Below, one piece after another: positions 53,956 through 62,851 of a stretch of 64,000 nt of DNA. Under the pieces are notes generated by a model, which saw only the letters and a list, made by a program, of their open reading frames with translations, searched no databases and was not told the origin of the DNA. The position numbers and the translations under genes are program-made. Source of the DNA: Methanosarcina barkeri str. Wiesmoor. Its GTDB lineage: Archaea > Halobacteriota > Methanosarcinia > Methanosarcinales > Methanosarcinaceae. Location of the stretch: the NCBI RefSeq assembly GCF_000969985.1, contig NZ_CP009526.1, forward strand, positions 4,588,001 through 4,652,000, in the 5' to 3' direction. Numbering within the stretch: position 1 is the stretch's first letter; each line of letters starts with the position of its first letter.

Positions 53956-54827
53956 TCTATAACCCCCAATTTTCTGAGTTCATCTGCAACCTTCTGAGTA
54001 TTTGTCTCGCTAAGAGGCGCGAGTGGAAGTCTCAGGTTCCCACTTGCCAAGCCTGCAAGTTCCGCAGCTTTTTTAACTGGGATAGGGTTCGTTTCCAGGA
54101 AAAGGGCGCGAATCAGAGGGGCAATTTCAAAATGAATCTTCCTTGCAGTTTCGTAGTCTCCGGCAAGAGCTGCATTTACCATTCTGGACATTCTGTCAGG
54201 CACTATATTTGCAGCGACAGAAATGACTCCTTGGCCCCCTACAGAGAGAATCGGAAGAGTCAAATTATCCTCACCTGAAATAACCACGAAGTCTTCATCT
54301 ATGGTATTTTCCAGAATCTGGGAAACCTTACCGATATTCCCACTGGCTTCTTTAATTCCCACGATATTTTCAACTTTTGCAAGTTCGACAATAACTTCTA
54401 GTGGCATATCCTGTCCTGTACGGGAAGGGATATTATACATAACCATAGGAACATCGACTGCTTCTGCAATTTTCTTAAAATGCGTAAGCAGGCCTGCAGG
54501 ATTTGGCTTGTTATAATAGGGAGAAATCAGAAGTACACCGTCAACACCCGCATCTGCAGCGTGTTTTGTAAACTGGAGAGCTTCTCCTGTGTTATTTGAA
54601 CCCGTTCCTGCAATCACAGGAACCTTTGAACACTCCACTGCAATATCTATTACTTCTTCGTGCTCAAGTGCAGAAAGAGTCGCTGATTCTCCAGTAGTGC
54701 CACATGGCACAATCCCTGCAACTCCTCCCTCTTCAACAAATTCAATATTCCTTTGTAAACCTTCCCTGTCAATCCTGTCATCCTTTGTAAAAGGAGTTAT
54801 CAGGGCAGGCATTGCTCCTTCAAACAT
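53952..54827 (-). CDS. dapA: 4-hydroxy-tetrahydrodipicolinate synthase
   Basis: 291 residues from the ATG at 54827, with GGTGGGGAT about eight bases upstream; the GTG at 54842 lies within that site. Condenses pyruvate with aspartate semialdehyde. GTTGESATLSALEHEEVIDI is the substrate loop, the catalytic Tyr is in MVMYNIPSRTGQDM, and the Schiff-base Lys is in NIVGIKEASGNIGKV. Middle gene of the S17e-dapA-dapB run; S17e ends 40 nt upstream. Confidence 0.97.
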   Translation of the reverse strand: MFEGAMPALITPFTKDDRIDREGLQRNIEFVEEGGVAGIVPCGTTGESATLSALEHEEVIDIAVECSKVPVIAGTGSNNTGEALQFTKHAADAGVDGVLLISPYYNKPNPAGLLTHFKKIAEAVDVPMVMYNIPSRTGQDMPLEVIVELAKVENIVGIKEASGNIGKVSQILENTIDEDFVVISGEDNLTLPILSVGGQGVISVAANIVPDRMSRMVNAALAGDYETARKIHFEIAPLIRALFLETNPIPVKKAAELAGLASGNLRLPLAPLSETNTQKVADELRKLGVIE

Positions 54828-54867
54828 TTTAGATATCCCCACCTGTGTCCAGAAGTAAATCTTCTGC

Positions 54868-55089
<222 letters not shown>

Positions 55090-55451
55090 TTAGTCCAGTT
55101 ATTCAATTCTACTTCTAGTTTATCTCACATGTTTTCCTGTGAATTCTGGTTAACGTGAAGCCCGAGGTAGAAAAATAGTTGTTTTTGATGCTATTTTTCT
55201 TCTCTGGAATTGATAGGTTTAGCGAAAACTGGATACAATAATTTGATTGATCATGATTTTGTCGACTAATAAGATCACTTGAGATTTATAAGTTTTGGGG
55301 TAGACACCCTGGTAAACATATGAAGCTTATCAATCTTTTCTCAATTAATTGATGTGTAATTAGATGCTGACAATTCCCATTTAAATATATACTTTTTGCA
55401 GTATCAGTGCAAAAGCTATAGTTAGATTCGAGGTACAGTTTCGTTATGTGA

Positions 55452-55680
55452 CATTTGGATGTATCCTACATCAAATATGTTCTGTGCCTTTATGTGGGCA
55501 TTTGGATGTATCCTACATCAAATATGTTCTGTGCCTTTATGGTGGGCATTTGGATGTATCCTACATCAAATATGTTCTGTGCCTTTATGGTGGGCATTTG
55601 GATGTATCCTACATCAAATATGTGTGCCTCTATGTGGCATTTGGATGTACCCTACATCAAATATGTGTGCCTTTATGTAT
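55452..55680. repeat. Five-copy ~48-bp tandem repeat with internal palindrome
   Basis: Copies begin at 55452, 55499, 55547, 55595 and 55638 (CATTTGGATGTATCCTACAT, then CAAATATGTTCTGTGCCTTT and a short G/T joint). The last two units carry a shortened TGTGTGCC joint. Each unit contains the dyad GATGTA-TCC-TACATC. The frames open across it are repeat artefacts. The 55063-55440 stretch before it has no gene and probably carries the S17e promoter. Confidence 0.9.
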
Positions 55681-55688
55681 GGATCTCT

Positions 55689-55988
55689 TTATCTCCTCTT
55701 TACATAATCTGTTTTACCAAGAAAACGGTCAAGAGTTCCTGCACTAGTAAACACACGTTCTCTTATCCCTTTACGATTAATAAAGAGTCCTATTAATACG
55801 AAAAGCAGTCCAAGATCTGGTTTTGCTTCGACAGCAACTGCTCCTATCAAAATCAAAGAAGAAGCTGCAAGTCCCTTCATGGCTCCTTTTCTGTAAGAAA
55901 GGTAACCTGTTCTCTTAAAAATCCGGACATCCCGAAGGGTCAGGAAAAGAACTACAAAATAAGCAAACATTGCAATTTCTAGATACAT
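55689..55988 (-). CDS. Hypothetical small membrane protein
   Basis: 99 residues from the ATG at 55988, six bases after GGAG; an ATG four codons earlier overlaps that site. Three hydrophobic segments: YLEIAMFAYFVVLFLTLRDV, LAASSLILIGAVAVEA and LGLLFVLIGLFINRK, with positive loops and a soluble tail (VFTSAGTLDRFLGKTDYVKR). No family recognised. Downstream of it is the five-copy repeat array. Confidence 0.65.
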   Translation of the reverse strand: MYLEIAMFAYFVVLFLTLRDVRIFKRTGYLSYRKGAMKGLAASSLILIGAVAVEAKPDLGLLFVLIGLFINRKGIRERVFTSAGTLDRFLGKTDYVKRR

Positions 55989-56281
55989 TCTTTTCTCCAT
56001 CTTCTGTTTTTAATTTTGCCTTCCTGCTCCTTTACCGGATTGAAGATATGAGTCTTATTTCTTTTTGGCCTTTTATCCCGATACCTTTTATCCTGATTAT
56101 TTTTCAGCGAGCGGGCGAAGATTGATAAATATATCAGTGTAAGCAGACAGATACACAACTTAAGTCTGTTACATAATATAAAACCAGCAGGTTTTGGATC
56201 TACTGGTAATTTTGAGTCGTAAAGAAAGCTATGAGAATATAATTTTTTAGGTATTTTTTAGACTTATTTTTTCACTAAATT

Positions 56282-57070
56282 TTACAGCATATTCAGATTA
56301 AGTAGCCCGCTTAAGAATAAAAGCCCGAGAAAAAGTGGTTGATGAATGAAGTATATGAGCAGAGAATGTTGCCCCGTTCTTGAAAATAGTCTGATAAGAG
56401 GATCTTTTCCAATATAGGGAACTTCAAACTGCCTTTTTCCGCCTGAGTAAAGAAAATTACCCAGGAAAACACCTGCTAGCAATACCCCAAACCAGGGAAA
56501 TACAGGAAAGTAGTCAAGAGTACTGAAATTTTTGGGAGTAAAGCCTAGCCAGAGCAGGTTGGAAAACCCAAAAGTCGTATTCCTTAGGTAAAGCCCTATA
56601 AGGCCAAAAAACAGGCTAAAAAGGAGATTTTCTTTTCCATATCTCAGGAAGGGATAGACAAGTACTGCCGAGACTCCAAAAAAATGCAGGATTCCAAAGA
56701 CAATATACTCTTCAGGTAAAAAGATCCAGGTTATACCTGTGAGCAAAAGACCCATTAAATAGAGTTTTATTCCTCTTTTCAGGTACTTCGAAAAATTTTC
56801 TGCTCCATTTCCAGCAGACTCTTGGTTAAGGGCTCTTGAATGGCTTATAGAAAGGGCAACTCCTGAAATCAGGATGAAAAGTAAAGCTGAGAATCTGCCT
56901 GCATACAGGATAACACCGGACCTGAGCTGAATATCCGCAAGCTTGAAAAAATCCAGGTCATAAAGAAAATGATAAAGGAGCATCAAGAGAACAGCAAGTC
57001 CTCGCAGACAATCAATCTCCCAGAAGCGGTCTGCATATCTGGCCATAAATTTATCTCCGAAGCGCATCAA
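56282..57070 (-). CDS. DUF1624/HGSNAT-like membrane acyltransferase
   Basis: 262 residues, about seven hydrophobic segments. RFWEIDCLRGLAVLLMLLYH with the following FLYDLDFF is the N-terminal signature of the DUF1624 family, related to heparan-alpha-glucosaminide N-acetyltransferase and acyltransferase-3 proteins. YFPVFPWFGVLLAGVFLGNF and the C-terminal HSLLIYFIHQPLFLGLLFL are also typical. A role in acylating envelope glycans or lipids is likely by family; the substrate is unknown. M9 (MARYADRF) is an alternative start. Confidence 0.85.
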   Translation of the reverse strand: MMRFGDKFMARYADRFWEIDCLRGLAVLLMLLYHFLYDLDFFKLADIQLRSGVILYAGRFSALLFILISGVALSISHSRALNQESAGNGAENFSKYLKRGIKLYLMGLLLTGITWIFLPEEYIVFGILHFFGVSAVLVYPFLRYGKENLLFSLFFGLIGLYLRNTTFGFSNLLWLGFTPKNFSTLDYFPVFPWFGVLLAGVFLGNFLYSGGKRQFEVPYIGKDPLIRLFSRTGQHSLLIYFIHQPLFLGLLFLSGLLNLNML

Positions 57071-57324
57071 ATTCCATTCATACAGAATGGCTGTCTTCTT
57101 TTAAAGACGTATATTTATAATTTCTTGTTCTTTCAGGAGAATACGGAAGGTATCTTACTCTTTAGTCTTTTACTCTTTTTATGCAGTGGCAATAGGCTCG
57201 ATCGGTTCAGAATTCCGATCAGCATACTGCTCTGCCAGATAACTTCTCTTGCAACAGGAAAAAGGTAATCCATGTAAGCAAATGGCTGCGTAAATAGTAA
57301 GGACTGAGGATCTACCTCATTTCT

Positions 57325-57384
57325 ATTAAGATTGATTCCATTAAGATTGATTCCATTAAGATTGATTCTATTAAGATCGAATAC
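57325..57384. repeat. 15-bp tandem repeat, four copies
   Basis: ATTAAGATTGATTCC repeats head-to-tail at 57325, 57340, 57355 and 57370; the last copies carry single changes. A minus-strand open frame crosses it (57133-57396) but has no family similarity. Lies between the DUF1624 and CPBP genes. Confidence 0.85.
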
Positions 57385-57425
57385 TCCAACTTTCATGGAC
57401 TTTTTAAATCAACCATTACAGTGCC

Positions 57426-58307
57426 TTACACCAATCCAGGTATGGTTCCTGTATGTGGGATTATCCCAAACAAGAACACATTTATTGAGCCATGAATCAT
57501 TACTATAAGAGAAAGACTTCGAGTTCTATAAAATAAGTATCCTAAAAAACCTCCTAAAAGGAAGGTATATGCCATTTCGTAAGGAGTGCCGTAAGTAGAA
57601 TGCATTATCCCGAAAAGGAGGCTTGAAATAAAAATTCCCCAGGCTGGTCCCAAGAATTCTTCCAAGCTTGTCTGGAGAATTGACCTGAAGATGAGTTCTT
57701 CGATAAGCCCTACAATAAAAACCATTATAATTATGAGTATCAGCAAGTTTGTTAATGAGAGATCTGGTATAAGTTCTCTGGCCCCTATCAATAAATATTC
57801 TACCTGTCCAAAAGCCAGACCTGCAAGGATAGATAGAGGAAGGTAGATCCATATCTTCCTCAAGGCGTCTTTTTTTCTCTCATATATCACCTTCTGATGC
57901 ACGGTAGCAAGAGTTATTGGAATCGCCATAGGTGCGTAAATAAATATGAAAGAATAAAGATTCCTCTCAAAAAAAACTGGCATTGAAAAATTTACCAATC
58001 TGAAAATTGTCAGAAGCAAGAGAGCCTGGTAGATTTTCCGTATCTCAGTCTTTTTCATAACTGCTATTGAATATGAAAGCGAGAGCAGAAGCAAGGTATA
58101 AGCTATTGAAGCTTCTCTTAACCGTCCTCCGAAAATCAACAATTCTATAAGAGTAATTGCAGCTACAGGAATTCCTGCATAAATTATCTTTTTCAGAAAT
58201 CGGTTTTTTTCTTCAGTTTGCATTTTAAGCATTTTCCCGAGCTCCGGCAGAGAGACCTTTCCCGCTTCCAGCTCTGAAGATATAAAATCCGAAATTGCCA
58301 TCTTCAA
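57426..58307 (-). CDS. CPBP-family intramembrane glutamic protease
   Basis: 293 residues, about eight hydrophobic segments. The three catalytic motifs of the CPBP (CAAX prenyl protease 2/bacteriocin-processing) family are all present: GLIEELIFRSILQTSLEE (EExxxR type), SSLLFGIMHSTYG with His, and SLIVMIHGSINVFLFG with His and Asn. ATG at 58307 overlaps the stop of the DUF1616 gene (58304), so the two are coupled. The substrate is unknown; archaeal members may process surface proteins. Confidence 0.88.
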   Translation of the reverse strand: MKMAISDFISSELEAGKVSLPELGKMLKMQTEEKNRFLKKIIYAGIPVAAITLIELLIFGGRLREASIAYTLLLLSLSYSIAVMKKTEIRKIYQALLLLTIFRLVNFSMPVFFERNLYSFIFIYAPMAIPITLATVHQKVIYERKKDALRKIWIYLPLSILAGLAFGQVEYLLIGARELIPDLSLTNLLILIIIMVFIVGLIEELIFRSILQTSLEEFLGPAWGIFISSLLFGIMHSTYGTPYEMAYTFLLGGFLGYLFYRTRSLSLIVMIHGSINVFLFGIIPHTGTIPGLV

Positions 58308-59185
58308 GCCTCCTCAGTAACATTAATCCAGAGATGAAGGTTCCGGTAAGGTATGGTTTTTTCAGTTTCATTAAAGAGCAGAAACTCTAGTTTCATATTC
58401 TTTCCTTCAAGAGGTGGCGTAAAAGTAACTGGTTGTTCCCAAGACATATTATGCCCAAGGCTTATCTGTTTCTGACTTTCCGAGAGAGACCTATTTTCAA
58501 GCCTTACATCTATTGTATAATCCATTGGCCTGTACTCGTGATTTATGATCCCTACAGTGACTGTTCCTTTTTCTCCATGTACAAACTCCGTAGGATAGTT
58601 TCCGATCTTACTGTTGTTTCCAAGAATATAAAATTCTGTAAAGTGCTCTCCCTCTTTAGGATTTCCTATAATGTAGGCCAGGCTCCCCATAGAGGCCAGA
58701 ATAGAAAGGACAAGGATAAACGCAATAACCTTATCAGTTTTCGATTCGTGTTTTTCAAGAACTTTGGCCTTCATGCTAAGGTAACATCTTTTGAATGGAA
58801 CTCCAAAGACTTCGGTTTCAGGCAGCAGTCCTCTTCTGTAATAAGCAACTGCACATATTAGGAGAGTAAAAATCGAAAATTCTGTCAGTAGTGGAATCTC
58901 TCTGACCCCCCAGCTGGAATAGTTCAGGCCAAGTCCCAGTAACGGAGCGATTGAAATACTCAGTCCGAAGGAAATTGCAGCTCTCTCAATTCCGTCAAGG
59001 TCTTTTTTTGCCGGGAAGAGAGCTCCAGTGAGAGCATAGCCCGGCAAGAAGAGCACCAGAATTATTCCCAGGTACGTGCGCAGGAAACTGTCGCTAAGTA
59101 CAGGTACGAGTATGAAGATGTTAGTAATAAGCACAAAACCTGCAACAAGCAGCAGGTCCATGGAAAGTTGTCTATTTCCGGACAT
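58304..59185 (-). CDS. DUF1616 membrane protein, copy 1
   Basis: 293 residues from the ATG at 59185 (MSGNRQLSMDLLLVAGF); the frame is open 25 codons further without similarity to the paralogue. Four N-terminal helices with VLFLPGYALTGALFPAKKDL and ERAAISFGLSISIAPLLGLG are typical of DUF1616, then another helix and an outer C-terminal beta-sandwich: EGEHFTEFYILGNNSKIGNY, GTVTVGIINHEYRPMDYTID, GKNMKLEFLLFNETEKTIPY. The C-terminal domain resembles those that accompany archaeal glycan or surface-layer assembly. Paralogue at 61091. Confidence 0.85.
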   Translation of the reverse strand: MSGNRQLSMDLLLVAGFVLITNIFILVPVLSDSFLRTYLGIILVLFLPGYALTGALFPAKKDLDGIERAAISFGLSISIAPLLGLGLNYSSWGVREIPLLTEFSIFTLLICAVAYYRRGLLPETEVFGVPFKRCYLSMKAKVLEKHESKTDKVIAFILVLSILASMGSLAYIIGNPKEGEHFTEFYILGNNSKIGNYPTEFVHGEKGTVTVGIINHEYRPMDYTIDVRLENRSLSESQKQISLGHNMSWEQPVTFTPPLEGKNMKLEFLLFNETEKTIPYRNLHLWINVTEEA

Positions 59186-59658
59186 TTTTACCACTGATTG
59201 AATTATTTCATATTGTGCCCTCTTTGAATTTATATCTATGCAAGCCTTCCACCAACCCACTCATCATATTTTATGTTAAGTACCCCTCGTTCATTCAGAT
59301 GATCCTTTCAGGTGGTTCTTGCAGGAAAATAAGGGAAAACATGCCTTTTCGTTTGAGTTTAATTTCTGCTGGTATTGTTCTCTATTTACGAAATCTAGTT
59401 TCGAGGATAATTTACTTCTTTCTCAGGCTCAATTTTCTAAAAAACACCTCAATTCCCAAATTTTTTAAATTCCCCTTTTCTTGGTAAGGTCTCCTTGTAT
59501 GAAAAAGTTTCCCTCTTTTAAGAACGTTTTTCCTCTTTTGAAAGAGATCTTTTCCAGCCTGTGCCATATTTTGTACTTCAGGAACATTTCAACTTTATCG
59601 TATAAACCTCTGGGCATGCACAGAAAATTTTATTTTGTATTTTTCCCTTTCTGCAAGC

Positions 59659-60555
59659 ATGAAAGTGCTGGTTACTGGAGGAGCAGGTTTTATAGGCTCC
59701 CATATAGCTGAATATTTTGCAGAAGCAGGACACACTGTCAGGATTTTGGATAATCTTGCCACAGGTTTTCTCAGAAATATTCCGCAGTATAAAAACGTCG
59801 AGTTTATTAAGGGAGACATCTGTGATTTTCCCTTAGTCGAAAAGGCGGCTTTGGGCATGGATTATGTCTTTCACGAAGCTGCCCTTGTATCAGTACCGTT
59901 AAGCTGTGAAAAACCTTCTGAAGCTTTCCAGATTAACACGCTTGGAACCCTTAATGTACTGCAGGCCTGCGTTAAAGCTGGTGTCAAGAAATTTGTAACA
60001 GCGTCTTCAGCTGCGATCTATGGAAATAATCCTGTCCTTCCAAAGCGAGAGAGCATGTATCCTGAACCGGCTTCTCCTTATGCTATTTCTAAACTTGATG
60101 GAGAATATTTGGCAAGGATGTTTTATGAAAATCATGGGCTTCGTACCACTTGCCTGCGTTATTTCAACGTCTACGGCCCTCGCCAGGACCCAAAATCTCC
60201 ATATGCAGCCGTCATTCCAATTTTCCTTGAGAGGGCGAAACTAGGAAAGGACCTTGTTATTTATGGAGATGGGCTTCAGAGTCGAGATTTTGTTCATGTT
60301 AAAGATGTAGTCAGGGCAAACGTTGCAGCTCTTGAACATGGGGATGGTCAGGTCTTTAATGTGGCTATGGGAAAAAGCGTGACAGTTCGGGAACTTGCTG
60401 AAAATATTAATAAATTAACGGATTCTTCTAGCAGGATCATACATGCCGCTTCAAGGGCAGGTGATGTTCGGGACTCAAAAGCCGATGTCTCAAAAATCTC
60501 AGACTGGTGGAAAGGAGAGATCGAGCTGCAGGAAGGGTTAAAAAGCCTGGTTTAA
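59659..60555 (+). CDS. NAD-dependent sugar-nucleotide epimerase (UDP-glucose 4-epimerase-like)
   Basis: 298 residues from the ATG at 59659. Extended SDR: nucleotide loop VLVTGGAGFIGSHIAEYF, DICDFPLV acid, catalytic Ser in VTASSAAIYGNN and the Tyr/Lys pair in SPYAISKLDGEYLARM. CLRYFNVYGPRQDPKSPYAA is typical of epimerases and dehydratases of UDP-hexoses. The family cannot be narrowed to galactose or N-acetyl sugars by eye. Divergent from the DUF1616 gene and close to a GT2 glycosyltransferase; probable supply of sugar for envelope glycans. Confidence 0.9.
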   Translation: MKVLVTGGAGFIGSHIAEYFAEAGHTVRILDNLATGFLRNIPQYKNVEFIKGDICDFPLVEKAALGMDYVFHEAALVSVPLSCEKPSEAFQINTLGTLNVLQACVKAGVKKFVTASSAAIYGNNPVLPKRESMYPEPASPYAISKLDGEYLARMFYENHGLRTTCLRYFNVYGPRQDPKSPYAAVIPIFLERAKLGKDLVIYGDGLQSRDFVHVKDVVRANVAALEHGDGQVFNVAMGKSVTVRELAENINKLTDSSSRIIHAASRAGDVRDSKADVSKISDWWKGEIELQEGLKSLV

Positions 60556-60560
60556 TAGAT

Positions 60561-60690
60561 GAGTCTATCCCGAAACTCAAAATTTGAGTTTTGAATCTCG
60601 TATTTGGGACGATCAATTAGATACCTAATCACTAAAATGGTCCTGAAAACTCATGATGATTTAGAATAAAATAGGTTTTGGGATAGGCTT
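60561..60690. mobile_element. MITE-like element, copy 2
   Basis: 130 bp, starting GAGTCTATCCCGAAACTCAA and ending ATAGGTTTTGGGATAGGCTT, so the ends are inverted repeats (GCCTATCCCAAAAC type). The interior matches copy 1 at 3010-3137 in several blocks: TTG(G/A)ACC or TTGGGAC, GATCAATTAGAT against AATCAATCAAG, and ATGGTC(A/C)TGAAAA. It begins five bases after the epimerase stop. No coding capacity. Confidence 0.65.
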
Positions 60691-61085
60691 GATTGTAAGA
60701 GTGGCTTACTTTTTAATATAAAAACAAAAATTGCTATCGGTAAAACAGTAGCTTTTTCATTGGTTCAAGGCAGTTTCTTGCCCGGAGTAAAGATCCAAGC
60801 TGAGTTTTCAGCGTACTATACAAGATTCCTATACAACTGAAGCTAAACCTTCTTGAAAAAGATTCAGTCTGGATGACTGGAGTTATATAATCTCAAACTC
60901 TTTAACTGGAGAGCTCTTAAAATGCAGGTATGCAGCTTAAAGACTGTACTATAGTCACACCTGTAATTGTTGCAACAAAAACTCATTGTGCCTCATTGAG
61001 TAGTTGCATTATTTATCCTCGTGATTATAGAAACTACTAGCCTGGTAATTTAAGAGCTTTTCCTATAAAACTATCTTTCCCACCT
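60691..61085. other. Gene-free interval
   Basis: No gene recognised. A short A-run with GGTAAAACAGTAGC near 60740 and no palindromes of note. It separates the MITE-like element from the end of the second DUF1616 gene. Confidence 0.4.
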
Positions 61086-61090
61086 GACAT

Positions 61091-61987
61091 TTAAGTTTTC
61101 AGTTGTTTTGGTGCGTTCACATTTACCCATAGGTGAAGGTCTCTATAAGGCACAGTTTTCTCAGTGTCATTAAAGAGCAGGAACTGAAGCTTCATGTTCT
61201 TTCCCTCAAATGGAGGCATAATAGTAACTGATTCTTCCCAGGTCTCATTATGGGCAAGACTGATATGCTTCACATTTTCCGGAAGGAACAGTGATTTATT
61301 TTCAAGCTTTACTTCCATTGTGTAATTTACAGGCCTGTATTCATGGTTTACAACTCCAACAATTACGGTTCCACTCTGTCCAAGCGTGTAATTTGTAGTA
61401 TAATTATCTGCTTTTCCTTCAGGTCCAAGAAGATAGAACTCTGTGAAATGTTCTCCTTCTTTTGGGCTCACAACCACATAAGCTAGAGTTACTACGGACA
61501 GGAGAATGGAAATTATCAGGAAAACCGTAAGAGCTCTATCCAGCCTTGACTCTGAGGTTTCCATGACCTCGGCTTTAAGTGAAAGTGCTGCTGCTTTGAA
61601 AGAGACCTTAAAAGCTTCGTTTTCTGGGAGACTTGCCCGTCTAAGATATGCAAGGCCACACATAATAAAGGTAAAAGCAGACAGACTTATGAGAATCGGT
61701 AGAGTCCTGATTCCCCATGGAGTATAATTAAGACCAAGGCCTATTAATGGCACAACTGCAATACTCAGTCCGAAAGAAAGAGCGACCCGTTCGATTCCGT
61801 CAAGATCAGATTTTGCAGGAAAAAGAGCTGCAATCAGAGCATACCCTGGCAGAAATAGCACAAGAGGCAATCCAAGTATATTCCGGAACATTGTTTCATT
61901 TATACCAGGAGTGAGCACAAAGATATCTGTAAGGAGCACGAGCCCCATAACAATAAACAGATCTGAGGAAACTTTTTTTCCAGTCAT
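61091..61987 (-). CDS. DUF1616 membrane protein, copy 2
   Basis: 298 residues from the ATG at 61987 (MTGKKVSSDLFIVMGLVLLT), matched to the start of copy 1; the frame is open to 62011. Same plan as copy 1: VLFLPGYALIAALFPAKSDL, ERVALSFGLSIAVVPLIGLG, a middle basic cytoplasmic loop, a fifth helix and the outer beta domain with EGEHFTEFYLLGPEGKADNY, GTVIVGVVNHEYRPVNYTME and FNDTEKTVPYRDLHLWVNVN. Strong similarity along the full length shows a recent paralogue; the epimerase and MITE lie between the two copies. Confidence 0.85.
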   Translation of the reverse strand: MTGKKVSSDLFIVMGLVLLTDIFVLTPGINETMFRNILGLPLVLFLPGYALIAALFPAKSDLDGIERVALSFGLSIAVVPLIGLGLNYTPWGIRTLPILISLSAFTFIMCGLAYLRRASLPENEAFKVSFKAAALSLKAEVMETSESRLDRALTVFLIISILLSVVTLAYVVVSPKEGEHFTEFYLLGPEGKADNYTTNYTLGQSGTVIVGVVNHEYRPVNYTMEVKLENKSLFLPENVKHISLAHNETWEESVTIMPPFEGKNMKLQFLLFNDTEKTVPYRDLHLWVNVNAPKQLKT

Positions 61988-62011
61988 GTAGGTCATCCAG
62001 CTTGTGATCAA

Positions 62012-62740
62012 AATTATACTTTTTTCAGTTTATTTTAGGCGAGTAAGTACTTTTCTAATCCATTTCATTCTTTCGATTTATTTTTCCAAGATGTAAAATA
62101 CTCAGATTTTTTCTTTGATTTTTGTGCCCACATTTTCCAATCCATGTCAATTATCTGCCATTATCCTATCAAAGGCTTCTCTCTTTATTTGCAACTTCCC
62201 TTTTATTTCTTTTCCTGACTTTTTTCTCAACTTTTCTGGCTGATACTTTTCTAATAGGGCAGCTTAATTACTTTACGTAGAATATTTTTGATGCTGCTTT
62301 ATTTTTAAATAGCTCTCTTCTCCTCCAGCTAAGACAAACTCCGTAATTTGTTTTATCTCTTACAATTTTCGTTATTTATTAGTCTCCAATGTTAAAATTT
62401 GCGGCAAGTGATGAGCGGAAATAATATAGTTTTGAAACTTAAAGCACCTATAAGTAAATTATAAAGAAAATCAATAAGTTTGCGGGACTGAAATCTTAAA
62501 GTTCTGAGCTTTCGTACTATTGATTCTCAAGCTTATTTTTTATCGATTTACTTATATTTTTATAATCTGTCAGTTAATACAAATCTTCAATAACTGATAT
62601 TTCAATTGTCTAATATTATATATATACTAACATAAGGCCGGAGCATGCGGATACATACTGTATATTATATTTTTTAAGGTAGGACTATCAATAAATTTAT
62701 ATATGTATTTTTCCAGATTTTACTTTGAAAAACAAATATT
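62012..62740. other. Long AT-rich intergenic region
   Basis: No gene seen in about 730 bp. The plus strand has a TATA-like TATTATATATATACTAACAT at 62614-62633, which could start the glycosyltransferase transcript with a leader of about 200 nt. No strong hairpin seen. Confidence 0.4.
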
Positions 62741-62851
62741 TTGGTAATGTTTAAAATATCTAATTTCTTTCCAGATTCAACAACTTTTAAGATTTTGAGA
62801 TCTAAACTTACTCTAAATATATACATAGCTACACAAAGGGGGTTATCAAGA

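Noticed and set aside
55452-55680. CRISPR array
   Set aside because: The whole 48-bp period is repeated, with no unique spacers, and no cas gene is near.
55448-55796. Three overlapping plus-strand frames over the 48-bp repeats
   Set aside because: All three frames are open because of the repeat composition; no ribosome site and no family similarity.
57133-57396. Minus-strand frame of 87 residues with INLNG repeats
   Set aside because: The repeats come from the 15-bp tandem array; the rest is low quality and has no family. The resemblance to pentapeptide repeats is chance.
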